Shown here piece after piece: positions 35,643 to 43,296 of a stretch of DNA of 64,000 nt (its first letter is position 1; each line of letters opens with the position of its first letter). This DNA comes from Mycobacteroides abscessus ATCC 19977. Lineage in GTDB: Bacteria; Actinomycetota; Actinomycetes; Mycobacteriales; Mycobacteriaceae. The translations under genes were made by a program, and so were the position numbers. The stretch lies in assembly GCF_000069185.1 (NCBI RefSeq), contig NC_010397.1, positions 2,046,001-2,110,000 of the forward strand, in the 5' to 3' direction. The notes below the pieces were generated by a model that was not told the DNA's origin, searched no databases, and worked only from the letters and a program-made list of their open reading frames with translations.

Positions 35643-36788
35643 ATGTCCTCACCAATCTCTCCCTGGATGAATGCCGAATTACTCGAGCTTCGTGACCTCG
35701 CTGCGAAGTTCTTCTCGGCCGAATTGGCGCCGCATGCGAACCGCTTTGCAGACCAGCACCACGTCGACCGAGAACTGTGGAACCGAGCAGGCGAGCTTGG
35801 CCTGCTCTGCATGTCTATACCTGAGGAATACGGCGGAGGCGGTGGCACTTTCGCGCACGAAGCGGTCGTGCTCGAAGAGCAGGCCCGCATAGGTGACAGC
35901 TCATGGGGCGCGGGACTGCACAGCGGAATCGTCGCCCACTACATCCTGCAGTACGCGACTGAAGAGCTGCGCGCGCAGTGGCTTCCCAAGATGGCGTCCG
36001 GTGAAATGATCGGGGCGATCGCCATGACAGAACCGGGGACCGGGTCCGATCTGCAGAGCGTCAAGACGAAAGCCCTCCTGGACGGTGACGAGTACGTGAT
36101 CACCGGCTCCAAGACTTTCATCACCAACGGCCAACAGGCCGACCTCATCATCGTTGTTGCCAAGACAGATCCGAGCCAGGGCGCTGCGGGCATCTCTTTG
36201 ATCGTTGTCGAGGCTGACCGGGCGGGATTCCGGCGCGGCAAGGTTCTCGACAAAATCGGCCAGCGCGGCCAGGACACCTCCGAGTTGTTCTTCGATGAAG
36301 TGAGAGTTCCGCGCTCGCATCTACTGGGCCAGGCTGAGGGACAGGGCTTCATTCAGCTGATGACGCAGCTGCCACAAGAGCGACTCATCGTAGCGGTGGG
36401 GGCTGTCGCAGCGATGGAACTTGCCCTGGAGCAGACGCTCAAGTATACCCGTGAGCGGGAGGCGTTTGGTCGGCCTGTCTTTGGCTTTCAGAACACCAAG
36501 TTCACGCTGGCTGAAGCCGCGACCGAAACGCGCATCGCACGAGTGTTCCTCGACTACTGCATCGACCTGCACCTTGCGGGTCAACTCGACGTGCAGACCG
36601 TCGCCATGGCGAAGTGGTGGACCACTGAGCGAGCGATGAAGGTACTCGATGACTGTATGCAGCTTCACGGCGGATATGGCTACATGACCGAGTACCCCAT
36701 CTCGAGATTATGGGTGGATCAGCGCGTGCAAAAAATCTATGCCGGCACGAACGAGGTGATGAAGGAAATCATCTCGCGTTCCCTATGA
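35643..36788 (+). CDS. Acyl-CoA dehydrogenase, long-chain type active site
   Basis: A 381-residue acyl-CoA dehydrogenase: AIAMTEPGTGSDLQSVKT, FITNGQQADLIIVVAKT, LHGGYGYMTEYPISRLWVDQRVQKIYAGTNEVMKEII. The YEGT glutamate is replaced (YAGT), and the glutamate of QLPQERLIVAVG matches the long-chain/isovaleryl catalytic position. The ATG at 35643 follows GGAAGG. It should introduce the first double bond in the acyl-CoA made by the preceding ligase. Confidence 0.91.
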   Translation: MSSPISPWMNAELLELRDLAAKFFSAELAPHANRFADQHHVDRELWNRAGELGLLCMSIPEEYGGGGGTFAHEAVVLEEQARIGDSSWGAGLHSGIVAHYILQYATEELRAQWLPKMASGEMIGAIAMTEPGTGSDLQSVKTKALLDGDEYVITGSKTFITNGQQADLIIVVAKTDPSQGAAGISLIVVEADRAGFRRGKVLDKIGQRGQDTSELFFDEVRVPRSHLLGQAEGQGFIQLMTQLPQERLIVAVGAVAAMELALEQTLKYTREREAFGRPVFGFQNTKFTLAEAATETRIARVFLDYCIDLHLAGQLDVQTVAMAKWWTTERAMKVLDDCMQLHGGYGYMTEYPISRLWVDQRVQKIYAGTNEVMKEIISRSL

Positions 36789-36834
36789 CTCAGATGAGTT
36801 GCCGCCTGCACGTTAGTCACCTGGAGGAGGATTG

Positions 36835-37893
36835 ATGGCATCGATGGTGGTGCCGTATCGCCACGACATGGGCGGCCATTGCGGATCGGGGGCTCTTCGG
36901 GATTTGACCGAATGGGCCGGGATCCGTTGGGGTGATGACACCCCGGACGAAGGTATCGTGTTTGCTCTCGGCGGGGCCCTCGACTTCTCGTATGTTCGCT
37001 CGGCGCACCTACGTCCACCGATCTACCTCGTTGGACGTAGCGCGGACCTCGAAGACGAATACTTGACCCGGTTGGGCGCGCGCTTCGAGCGCCGTTCGAC
37101 AGACGACCCCGATCTTGGTTGGAAATGGGTGACCGAACAGATCGATTCCGGCAGGCCGGTCATGGTGTGGACTGACATCGCCGAATTGCCCTATCTGAGA
37201 ACGCGTCTGAGTATGAGCCGGCACGATGTCGTGATCGTAGGGTACGACGACGACGAGGAACTCGCCTTCGTGGTCGATAACGATCGCGATACACCTCAAG
37301 CCGTGCCTTACGAGAATCTACGGAAGGCGCGGGCATCGACGGGATTTCCCGTCCCCACGCGGCACACCACCTACGTGGTCGAGTGGCCCGGAGCGGCACC
37401 AGATCTCGGCAATGCTGCCCGGTCGGCCTTCTGTAGGTCCGCGGACGCGATGCAGGGTTCGTGTGTGAGCGCGCCGATCACCGAGGACTCCGATTGTGAA
37501 ATTCAGGTGCGTGGGCTACCAGGGGTATCGACTTTTGTGGAGGATCTCAGGCGGTGGCCGAAGATCTTTGACGACGACACCCTCGACGGAGCCTTGTTTG
37601 CGCTGAGCGCCTTCATCGAAAAAGCCGGAACCGGAGGCGGTCTGTTCCGAGATCTGCAAGCACGTGGATGTCGGCGCGTCGCTGAAGAGTTGAGTTTCGA
37701 ACCTGCGTTTAGAGCAGCGGAGGCTGCAAAGACCGCATCTGAGTTGTGGACCGCGGTTGCGCACGCCGCTTATGACCGCGGTGCAGATCCGCACCGAAGA
37801 GCGAGCGGCGCCGCGTCCGTGGCTGCGCAATTGCCGACAGCCGAACGTCGACTCGCGGAGGCGCTGAGGGAGGCAGCAGATCTACTCCTATGA
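36835..37893 (+). CDS. BtrH-like protein (BtrH N-terminal domain plus DUF4872-type region)
   Basis: A 352-residue protein whose N-terminal half resembles the BtrH_N domain (PF14399), named for an acyltransferase of butirosin biosynthesis: a papain-like cysteine context in GGHCGSGALRDLTEW, then RPVMVWTDIAELPYL and SRHDVVIVGYDDDEELAFVVDNDRDTPQAVPYENLRKAR with the probable histidine. The C-terminal region is helical (DUF4872-like). It may transfer or hydrolyse an acyl group. Strong GGAGGA before the ATG at 36835. Its presence in a degradation cluster is odd. Confidence 0.75.
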   Translation: MASMVVPYRHDMGGHCGSGALRDLTEWAGIRWGDDTPDEGIVFALGGALDFSYVRSAHLRPPIYLVGRSADLEDEYLTRLGARFERRSTDDPDLGWKWVTEQIDSGRPVMVWTDIAELPYLRTRLSMSRHDVVIVGYDDDEELAFVVDNDRDTPQAVPYENLRKARASTGFPVPTRHTTYVVEWPGAAPDLGNAARSAFCRSADAMQGSCVSAPITEDSDCEIQVRGLPGVSTFVEDLRRWPKIFDDDTLDGALFALSAFIEKAGTGGGLFRDLQARGCRRVAEELSFEPAFRAAEAAKTASELWTAVAHAAYDRGADPHRRASGAASVAAQLPTAERRLAEALREAADLLL

Positions 37894-37983
37894 GTTCTGA
37901 TTGCTTCGGAGCAAGCCGACTGGTTGCGACCCAGCAGATTTATTTGAGCGCTTTGAATTGTGTCATAAGAAGGGAGAATCACG

Positions 37984-38394
37984 ATGGCTGTCTTCGCTGA
38001 TGCGGAAGAGGTTTACCGCTACCTCGCCGGCATCTTTCGACGAGGTTTGGAGAACGAAGACCTTGCGAACAGACTTGCCGGGTCCGGGGTGGTGTTACGG
38101 ATCCACTACACCGATCCGGATGCGGTAGTAACCGTGGATATGCCGGAGAAGGTCGTAGAGACCGGCGCGGACAGTGGCGTTACACCGAATGTCGAATTGT
38201 TCATGTCCGCGGATACCGGCAACAGGTTCTGGTTGGGGAAGGTGAACTTGACCATGGCGATGGCGAAAGGAACTGTACGAGCGAAAGGTCCTGTCACCAA
38301 ACTGATCAAGCTCATACCGCAGGCAAAGAACCTCTTTCCGGAATACCGGGCAATCCTTGAGGCCGACAAGCGTCACGACCTGCTCAATGTGTGA
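37984..38394 (+). CDS. SCP2 sterol-binding-domain-like protein
   Basis: A 136-residue single-domain protein: an N-terminal helix, VVLRIHYTDPDAVVTVDM, DTGNRFWLGKVNLTMAMAKGTVRAKGPVTKLIKLIPQAKNLFPEYRAIL. The pattern fits the SCP2 lipid-binding fold, which binds sterols or acyl-CoA in the cytoplasm. A ribosome-binding site AAGGGAGA precedes the ATG. It suggests a hydrophobic, perhaps sterol- or terpenoid-like substrate for the cluster. Confidence 0.75.
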   Translation: MAVFADAEEVYRYLAGIFRRGLENEDLANRLAGSGVVLRIHYTDPDAVVTVDMPEKVVETGADSGVTPNVELFMSADTGNRFWLGKVNLTMAMAKGTVRAKGPVTKLIKLIPQAKNLFPEYRAILEADKRHDLLNV

Positions 38395-38406
38395 TGTCGT
38401 GCGGTA

Positions 38407-38435
38407 CCGCGCCCGGGCCCGGGTGAGCGGCGCGG
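38407..38435 (+). terminator. GC-rich stem-loop after the SCP2-like gene
   Basis: CCGCGCC at 38407-38413 pairs with GGCGCGG at 38429-38435 across a 15-nt loop that itself contains a CGGGCCCG palindrome. No T tract follows. It may attenuate transcription between the SCP2-like and alcohol dehydrogenase genes. Confidence 0.35.
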
Positions 38436-38541
38436 GCCTCTGGGCGATGTGCCCGGAGATCATCCAGGACAGTTCGCGCGACCACCGTGCGCGGTCGGGA
38501 CAACTACTTCAGAAGCGTCATTAGATAGAAGGGACTTCAAC

Positions 38542-39648
38542 ATGAAGACACGTGCGGCTGTTTTGTGGGGCTTGGAGCAGAAGTGGGAGGTCGAAGAAGT
38601 CGATTTGGATCCGCCAGGTCCCGGGGAGGTCCTCGTGCGGCTGGCGGCCACCGGCTTGTGCCATTCCGACGAACATCTGGTGACCGGCGACCTCCCGATC
38701 CCATTGCCGGTAGTGGGGGGTCATGAGGGTGCTGGCACAGTCGTGGAGTGCGGCGAAGGGGTCGAGGATCTGTCCGAAGGTGATTCTGTCATCTTGACCT
38801 TCCTTCCCTCGTGTGGGCGCTGCTCGTACTGCGCGCGCGGCATGGGCAATCTCTGTGAGTTGGGAGCGGCGCTCATGATGGGACCGCAGATCGACGGCAC
38901 CTATCGCTTTCACGCACGAGGCGAGGACGTCGGGCAGATGTGTTTGCTCGGAACGTTTTCCGAGTACACAGTGGTGCCGCAGGCATCCGTGGTCAAGATT
39001 GACGGCGGAATCCCTCTGGATCGGGCAGCCTTGATCGGGTGCGGCGTCACGACCGGCTACGGATCTGCGGTGCGGACTGGGGAGGTGCGCGCCGGGGACA
39101 CCGTCGTGGTAGTGGGAGCAGGCGGAATCGGAATGAATGCGATTCAGGGTGCGCGAATCGCGGGTGCGCTAGCAATTGTGGCGGTCGATCCGGTGAACTT
39201 CAAGCGAGAGCAAGCGAGCGGGTTCGGCGCGACGCATACCGCCGCCTCGATGGATGAAGCTTGGTCGCTGGTCAGCGATATGACGCGGGGCAAGCTGGCC
39301 GATGTCTGCATCCTCACCACTGATGTAGCTGAGGGCTCTTATACCGCCGAAGCGCTGGCCTTGGTCGGAAAGCGCGGACGCGTCGTGGTTACGGCCATCG
39401 GGCATCCCGACGAGTCGTCGATCTCAGGGTCACTGCTGGAGATGACGCTTTACGAGAAGCAGATTCGTGGCGCTTTGTATGGCTCATCCAATGCGCCACA
39501 CGATATTCCGCGGCTGGTCGAGCTTTACTCCGCCGGGCTGTTGAAGCTCGACGAGTTGGTCACCCGCGAATACTCCCTCGACCAAATCAATGAGGGCTAC
39601 CAGGATATGCGTTCAGGAAGAAACATTCGAGGGCTCGTCCGGTTCTGA
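38542..39648 (+). CDS. NDMA-dependent zinc alcohol dehydrogenase (Rxyl_3153-type)
   Basis: A 368-residue medium-chain alcohol dehydrogenase: catalytic zinc ligands in GLCHSDEH and GGHEGAG, structural zinc CGRCSYCARGMGNLC, and Rossmann VVGAGGIGMNAIQGARIAGA. Sequence start and spacing match the NDMA-dependent Rxyl_3153 subfamily. Such enzymes keep their NAD bound and depend on mycofactocin for re-oxidation. It would oxidise an alcohol released in the pathway. Start at the ATG at 38542 with GAAGGGA upstream. Confidence 0.88.
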   Translation: MKTRAAVLWGLEQKWEVEEVDLDPPGPGEVLVRLAATGLCHSDEHLVTGDLPIPLPVVGGHEGAGTVVECGEGVEDLSEGDSVILTFLPSCGRCSYCARGMGNLCELGAALMMGPQIDGTYRFHARGEDVGQMCLLGTFSEYTVVPQASVVKIDGGIPLDRAALIGCGVTTGYGSAVRTGEVRAGDTVVVVGAGGIGMNAIQGARIAGALAIVAVDPVNFKREQASGFGATHTAASMDEAWSLVSDMTRGKLADVCILTTDVAEGSYTAEALALVGKRGRVVVTAIGHPDESSISGSLLEMTLYEKQIRGALYGSSNAPHDIPRLVELYSAGLLKLDELVTREYSLDQINEGYQDMRSGRNIRGLVRF

Positions 39649-39746
39649 AGAGAACCATGCTCCACTGCTCGTGTTCATGTCCTTGCGCCGCTGCAGATTA
39701 CACGCCGCCGGACCGCTTAGGCTGCCGCGCGTCGCGTCCTCGTTTC

Positions 39747-39761
39747 CCGTCCTGAGGACGG
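39747..39761 (+). terminator. Short hairpin after the alcohol dehydrogenase gene
   Basis: CCGTCC (39747-39752) and GGACGG (39756-39761) form a perfect 6-bp stem with a TGA loop, about 100 bp after the dehydrogenase stop. No T tract; weak terminator candidate. Confidence 0.3.
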
Positions 39762-39815
39762 CAAGCATTAGACACCTTGTAATCAATCATCCATCAAATT
39801 CTCTCGGAGGCTGAG

Positions 39816-41015
39816 ATGACGGACGCTGGCACGACCACGGCAAGCGAGGATGGGGCAGCTCGTTTCGTTGTCGCCCCGGAGGCGTGGACCACGCCGGAGC
39901 GACGAGCGCTGAGCCAAATGGCGCGGTCTTTCGTGGAACGTGAAATCGCGCCGAAGCTAGCGGAATGGGAGCACGTGGGTGAGATTCCACGCGACCTGCA
40001 TCTCAATGCTGCCGAGGTGGGGCTTCTCGGAATCGGGTTCCCGGAAGAAGTCGGCGGCAGCGGCGGCAATGCGATTGACTCTGCACTGGTCACTGAGGCC
40101 ATCCTGGCCGCAGGCGGGTCCACTGGCGTCTGCGCCGCCTTGTTCACCCATGGCATTGCCCTTCCCCACATTGCCGCCAATGGCTCCGACGCCCTGATTG
40201 AACGATATGTCCGTCCTACGCTCGCAGGAAAGATGATCGGCTCGCTGGGCGTTACCGAGCCTGGGGCAGGCTCAGATGTCGCGAATCTGCGCACACGCGC
40301 GGTGCGCGAGGGGGACACCTACGTGGTCAACGGAGCAAAGACGTTCATCACCAGCGGAGTTCGAGCGGACTTCGTTACTACGGCGGTACGCACCGGCGGA
40401 CCGGGTTACGGTGGAGTTTCATTGCTTGTGATCGACAAGAATTCGCCTGGATTCGAAGTGTCCCGCCGGTTAGACAAGATGGGGTGGCGATGTAGCGACA
40501 CCGCCGAGTTGTCTTTCGTCGACGTTCGCGTACCGGCTGACAACCTGGTGGGGGCAGAGAACAGTGGGTTTTTGCAGATCATGCAGCAATTTCAGGCTGA
40601 ACGGCTCGGCATCGCCGTCCAGGCGTACGCGACGGCGGGTCGGGCTCTCGACCTTGCCAAGAGTTGGGCGCGGGAACGTGAAACGTTCGGTAGACCCTTG
40701 ACGGGGCGCCAGATCATTCGCCATAAGCTTGCGGAGATGGCTCGACAGGTCGACGTGGCGTGCACCTACACCCGTGCGGTCATGCAGAGGTGGCTAGCGG
40801 GGGAGGATGTCGTTGCCGAGGTGTCGATGGCCAAGAACACCGCTGTGTATGCGTGCGACTACGTGGTCAATGAGGCGGTTCAGATCTTCGGTGGGATGGG
40901 CTACATGCGTGAGTCTGAGATCGAGAGACACTATCGAGATTGCCGAATTCTCGGAATAGGCGGCGGCACCAACGAAATCATGAACGAGGTCATCGCCAAA
41001 CGTATCGGACTCTAG
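39816..41015 (+). CDS. Acyl-CoA dehydrogenase
   Basis: A 399-residue acyl-CoA dehydrogenase with about 25 extra N-terminal residues. Blocks: LGVTEPGAGSDVANLRTRA, VNGAKTFITSGVRADFVTTAVRT, IFGGMGYMRESEIERHYRDCRILGIGGGTNEIMNEVI. The C-terminal YEGT is replaced by GGGT. FQAERLGIAVQA carries the glutamate at the long-chain/isovaleryl position. Strong GGAGG before the ATG. Last gene of the catabolic array; the IS remnant starts 40 bp downstream. Confidence 0.9.
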   Translation: MTDAGTTTASEDGAARFVVAPEAWTTPERRALSQMARSFVEREIAPKLAEWEHVGEIPRDLHLNAAEVGLLGIGFPEEVGGSGGNAIDSALVTEAILAAGGSTGVCAALFTHGIALPHIAANGSDALIERYVRPTLAGKMIGSLGVTEPGAGSDVANLRTRAVREGDTYVVNGAKTFITSGVRADFVTTAVRTGGPGYGGVSLLVIDKNSPGFEVSRRLDKMGWRCSDTAELSFVDVRVPADNLVGAENSGFLQIMQQFQAERLGIAVQAYATAGRALDLAKSWARERETFGRPLTGRQIIRHKLAEMARQVDVACTYTRAVMQRWLAGEDVVAEVSMAKNTAVYACDYVVNEAVQIFGGMGYMRESEIERHYRDCRILGIGGGTNEIMNEVIAKRIGL

Positions 41016-41055
41016 CTACTTGATTGAATCGCCCTGACTTTCCCGGAGGCTCGGG

Positions 41056-41497
41056 TTATTGGATTCCGGCCAGGGGTTGGTCGGTCCCATGTGCATCGTA
41101 GAACGCGGCTTCGAACTCGGTGGGTGGGATGTCATTAAGGTAGCTGTGTAAGCGGCTGGTGTTGTGCCAGTACACCCAGCTCAGGGTCGCGAGTTCGACG
41201 TCCTCGACGGTCTTCCACGGCCTGGTGCGGACTGGCCCGTAGATCAGCTCCGCCTTGTAGTAGCCGTTCACCGTCTCCAGGGCATTATCGTAGCTGTCTC
41301 CGATCGTGCCGATCGAGGGGACCGCTCCGATCTCGGCGAGCCGTTCGCCATAGCGGATAGAGGTGAATTGCGATCCGGCATCGGAGTGACATGTCAAGCC
41401 CGGCAACGTGTTTCCGCGTCACCAACGAGCCATCTCCAACGCATCCAGCACCATGGTGGTACGCATGTGCGACGCTACCCGCCAGCCCACGATCATC
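41056..41497 (-). pseudogene. Remnant of an IS3-family transposase (C-terminal part)
   Basis: On the minus strand the segment GLTCHSDAGSQFTSIRYGERLAEIG, then SIGTIGDSYDNALETVNGYYKAELI and ending near PLAGIQ, is the second half of an IS3-family integrase-core transposase (second aspartate in HSDAGSQF, glutamate after DNAL). Upstream the same frame holds a TGA after LDALEMARW. At 41498 the sequence is cut by another IS. The first catalytic aspartate and the N-terminal ORF are missing, so it is dead. Confidence 0.88.
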
Positions 41498-41567
41498 GGG
41501 TCTGCTGCACCAATAGGTGACATCTGAGTTGGCTTGCCCAAAGCGGGCGGGCTGGAAGGATGTCAGT

Positions 41568-41876
41568 GTGCCTAGGCCCTACCCCCGTGAATTTCGCGAC
41601 GACGTCGTCCGCGTTGCCCGTAACCGCGACGACGGGGTGACGATCGAGCAGATCGCCACCGATTTCGGCGTGCACCCGATGACGTTGACCAAGTGGATGC
41701 GCCAAGCCGACGTCGACGAGGGCGCCAAGCCGGGTAAGAGCACCAATGACTCCGCTGATCTGCGCGAGCTACGACGCCGAAATCGGTTGTTGGAACAAGA
41801 GAATGAAGTCTTACGGCGGGCAGCGGCGTACTTGTCGCAGGCCAATCTGCCGGGAAAAGGGTCTACCCGCTCGTAA
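41568..41876 (+). CDS. IS3-family OrfA (helix-turn-helix transposase subunit)
   Basis: A 102-residue OrfA: the DNA-binding segment YPREFRDDVVRVARNRDDGVTIEQIATDFGVHPMTLTKWMRQADVDEG, then a leucine-zipper-like LRELRRRNRLLEQENEVLRRAAAYL. The GTG at 41568 follows GGAAGGA. Near its end the slippery A AAA G (41855-41859) lets ribosomes slip by -1 and continue into orfB as KRVYPLVSELAADG, giving a fused transposase of about 387 residues. Confidence 0.9.
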   Translation: MPRPYPREFRDDVVRVARNRDDGVTIEQIATDFGVHPMTLTKWMRQADVDEGAKPGKSTNDSADLRELRRRNRLLEQENEVLRRAAAYLSQANLPGKGSTRS

Positions 41877-41908
41877 GTGAGCTCGCCGCCGACGGGATTC
41901 CCGTCGCG

Positions 41909-42730
41909 GTGACGCGCCGGGTACTCAAGCTCGCCCGCCAGCCCTACTACCGCTGGCGGGCAAATCCCATCACCGATGCCGAACTCGTCGAGGCATACCG
42001 CGCCAACGCCCTGTTCGACGCGCACGGCGAGGACCCCGAGTTCGGCTACCGCTACCTCGTCGAGGAGGCCCGTGAGGCCGGCGAGCCGATGGCCGAGCGC
42101 ACCGCCTGGCGCATCTGCTCACAGCAGCAGTTGTGGAGCGTGTTCGGCAAGAAGCGCGGCAAGAACGGCAAACCAGGACCGCCGGTGCACGACGATCTGG
42201 TCCAGCGCGACTTCACCGCTGAAACGCCAAACATGTTGTGGCTCAGCGACATAACTGAGCATTACACCGGCGATGGCAAGCTCTACCTCTGCGCGATCAA
42301 GGATGCATTCTCCAACCGCATCGTGGGTTATTCGATCGACTCCCGAATGAAGTCACGCCTGGCGACCGCCGCGCTGCGCAACGCGGTCGGCCGCCGTGGG
42401 GTGGTCGCCGGCTGCGTGGTTCACACGGACAGAGGGTCGCAGTTTCGAAGTCGAAAGTTCGTCCAGGCCCTGCACCATCACGGCATGGTCGGCTCAATGG
42501 GACGTGTCGGCGCGGCCGGCGACAACGCGGCGATGGAGAGCTTCTTCAGCCTGCTGCAGAAGAACGTCCTCGACCGCCGCCGCTGGGCCACCCGAGAGGA
42601 GCTGCGGATCGCCATCGTCACTTGGATCGAACGCACCTACCACCGACGTCGCCGCCAAGGCGCCCTCGGCCGGTTGACCCCCGTCGAATACGAAGCCATC
42701 ATGACCACGACGGCCAGTCAGGCCGCGTGA
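41909..42730 (+). CDS. IS3-family OrfB (DDE integrase-core transposase)
   Basis: A 273-residue OrfB as an independent frame from the GTG at 41909; functionally it is probably read from 41858 after the -1 slip. The catalytic triad is visible: LSDITEHYT (D), VVHTDRGSQFRS (D) and GDNAAMESFFSLL (E). No internal stop, so the element may be active. Confidence 0.92.
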   Translation: MTRRVLKLARQPYYRWRANPITDAELVEAYRANALFDAHGEDPEFGYRYLVEEAREAGEPMAERTAWRICSQQQLWSVFGKKRGKNGKPGPPVHDDLVQRDFTAETPNMLWLSDITEHYTGDGKLYLCAIKDAFSNRIVGYSIDSRMKSRLATAALRNAVGRRGVVAGCVVHTDRGSQFRSRKFVQALHHHGMVGSMGRVGAAGDNAAMESFFSLLQKNVLDRRRWATREELRIAIVTWIERTYHRRRRQGALGRLTPVEYEAIMTTTASQAA

Positions 42731-42762
42731 CCGAAATTGTCACCTGATCGTGCAGCAGACCC

Positions 42763-42845
42763 ACTTCCTGATAGAGCTTGGCACAGGCCTCTTTGGTAGG
42801 TGCACCGTCCTCGCGTGAGTCAGATGCATCGGGGTCGGGAGGCAT
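42763..42845 (-). pseudogene. N-terminal stub of an unknown gene cut by the IS
   Basis: From the ATG at 42845 on the minus strand, 27 codons run in frame (MPPDPDASDSREDGAPT, then KEACAKLYQEV) up to the right end of the insertion sequence, where the frame is lost. No ribosome-binding site is clear and no family is recognised. It could be the start of a gene destroyed by the IS or simply an open stretch. Confidence 0.3.
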
Positions 42846-42900
42846 ATTAGACACGGCACGACCTTAGGACGGCGGTCTCACATGTCACGCCGACGCGCCG

Positions 42901-42986
42901 TTTGCTGTGGTGGGTCTGCTCCCGCAGCGCGGGGACAATATGGAGACCTTTCGGTCACATCGGTCACATCTGTCACAGGCAGCAAA
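42901..42986. repeat. Three 9-bp direct repeats flanked by a 7-bp inverted pair
   Basis: TCGGTCACA (42951-42959), TCGGTCACA (42960-42968) and TCTGTCACA (42969-42977) are directly abutting repeats. They are bracketed by TTTGCTG at 42901-42907 and CAGCAAA at 42980-42986. Such iterons often bind excisionases, initiators or regulators. No protein is known to bind here. Confidence 0.5.
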
Positions 42987-43029
42987 CACTCCGAAACGAC
43001 AACAACCCTGCCTGAGCAGTGCGTTTGCA

Positions 43030-43109
43030 TGGTGCGCCGTCAGGGTTTCGAACCCCAGACCCGCTGATTAAGAGTCAGCGGCTGTCAGCGATGCCTGGGC
43101 TACCGGCGT
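43030..43109 (-). pseudogene. tRNA-Lys(CTT) remnant: intact 3' half, degenerate 5' half
   Basis: On the minus strand the 3' fifty bases form a good anticodon arm with loop CTCTTAA (anticodon CTT), a TTCGAAA T-loop and the acceptor strand ACGGCGC followed by encoded ACCA at the 43030 end. The 5' part (43081-43109) does not make a D arm. It pairs with the acceptor at only about five of seven positions and carries a duplicated CGCTGAC. This is what a displaced attachment-site fragment or a decayed tRNA would look like. Function as a tRNA is unlikely. Confidence 0.65.
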
Positions 43110-43225
43110 CGCCGCGAAAACGTCAGAGTAGCCCTATCTGCTCAGGTTCCTCGACGCTAGACCCGTTAAACTCCACCAGCGTATGACGGAACAATGGACG
43201 GTGTTTACGCCACTGGTTGGTCGAA

Positions 43226-43270
43226 GTCAAACAACCAGAACGCTATTTATCGACAATAGGTTGTTTGACA
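43226..43270 (+). promoter_or_regulatory. Operator/promoter of the AbiE-like pair
   Basis: GTCAAACAACC (43226-43236) and GGTTGTTTGAC (43259-43269) form a perfect 11-bp inverted repeat with a 22-bp spacer. The right arm overlaps a consensus -35 TTGACA at 43265-43270. A third half-site (CTGGTTG) begins at about 43213. The GTG start at 43297 is close enough for a leaderless or near-leaderless transcript. AbiEi antitoxins repress their own operon by binding such inverted repeats, which fits. Confidence 0.7.
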
Positions 43271-43296
43271 AGTAGTCACTGAGTAGAGTAGTAGAC

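Larger units (their letters stand above)
41498..42762 (+). mobile_element. Complete IS3-family insertion sequence
   Basis: A 1265-bp element bounded by imperfect terminal inverted repeats. The left end is GGGTCTGCTGCAC-N4-AGGTGACA at 41498-41522, and the reverse complement of the right end (42738-42762) has the same GGGTCTGCTGCAC-N4-AGGTGACA. Inside are orfA and orfB in the -1 frame relation, the hallmark of IS3. Flanking triplets (ATC left, ACT right) do not form a target duplication, so the DNA on one side has probably been rearranged since insertion. Confidence 0.92.
42763..43296. other. 534-bp junction region without an intact gene
   Basis: Between the IS and the AbiE-like pair there is no complete gene. 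It contains the 27-codon stub, three 9-bp iterons with flanking inverted arms (42901-42986), the tRNA-Lys 3'-half (43030-43109) and the operator of the AbiE-like operon. It has the look of an element boundary. Confidence 0.6.

Noticed and set aside
42912..42920. GGGTCTGCT, identical to the first nine bases of the IS terminal repeat
   Set aside because: Only nine bases match and the AGGTGACA block of the terminus is absent, so it is most likely chance rather than a third IS end.
42882..43067. Open frame of 61 codons ending GFEPQTR
   Set aside because: The frame runs into the reverse strand of the tRNA-Lys fragment, a well-known source of spurious proteins with this ending; no ribosome-binding site.
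43030..43080. Possible displaced copy of the tRNA-Leu 3' end as the left attachment site
   Set aside because: The fragment is from tRNA-Lys. It shares only general T-arm features with tRNA-Leu, so it cannot be the partner of the right-hand site on an identity basis.
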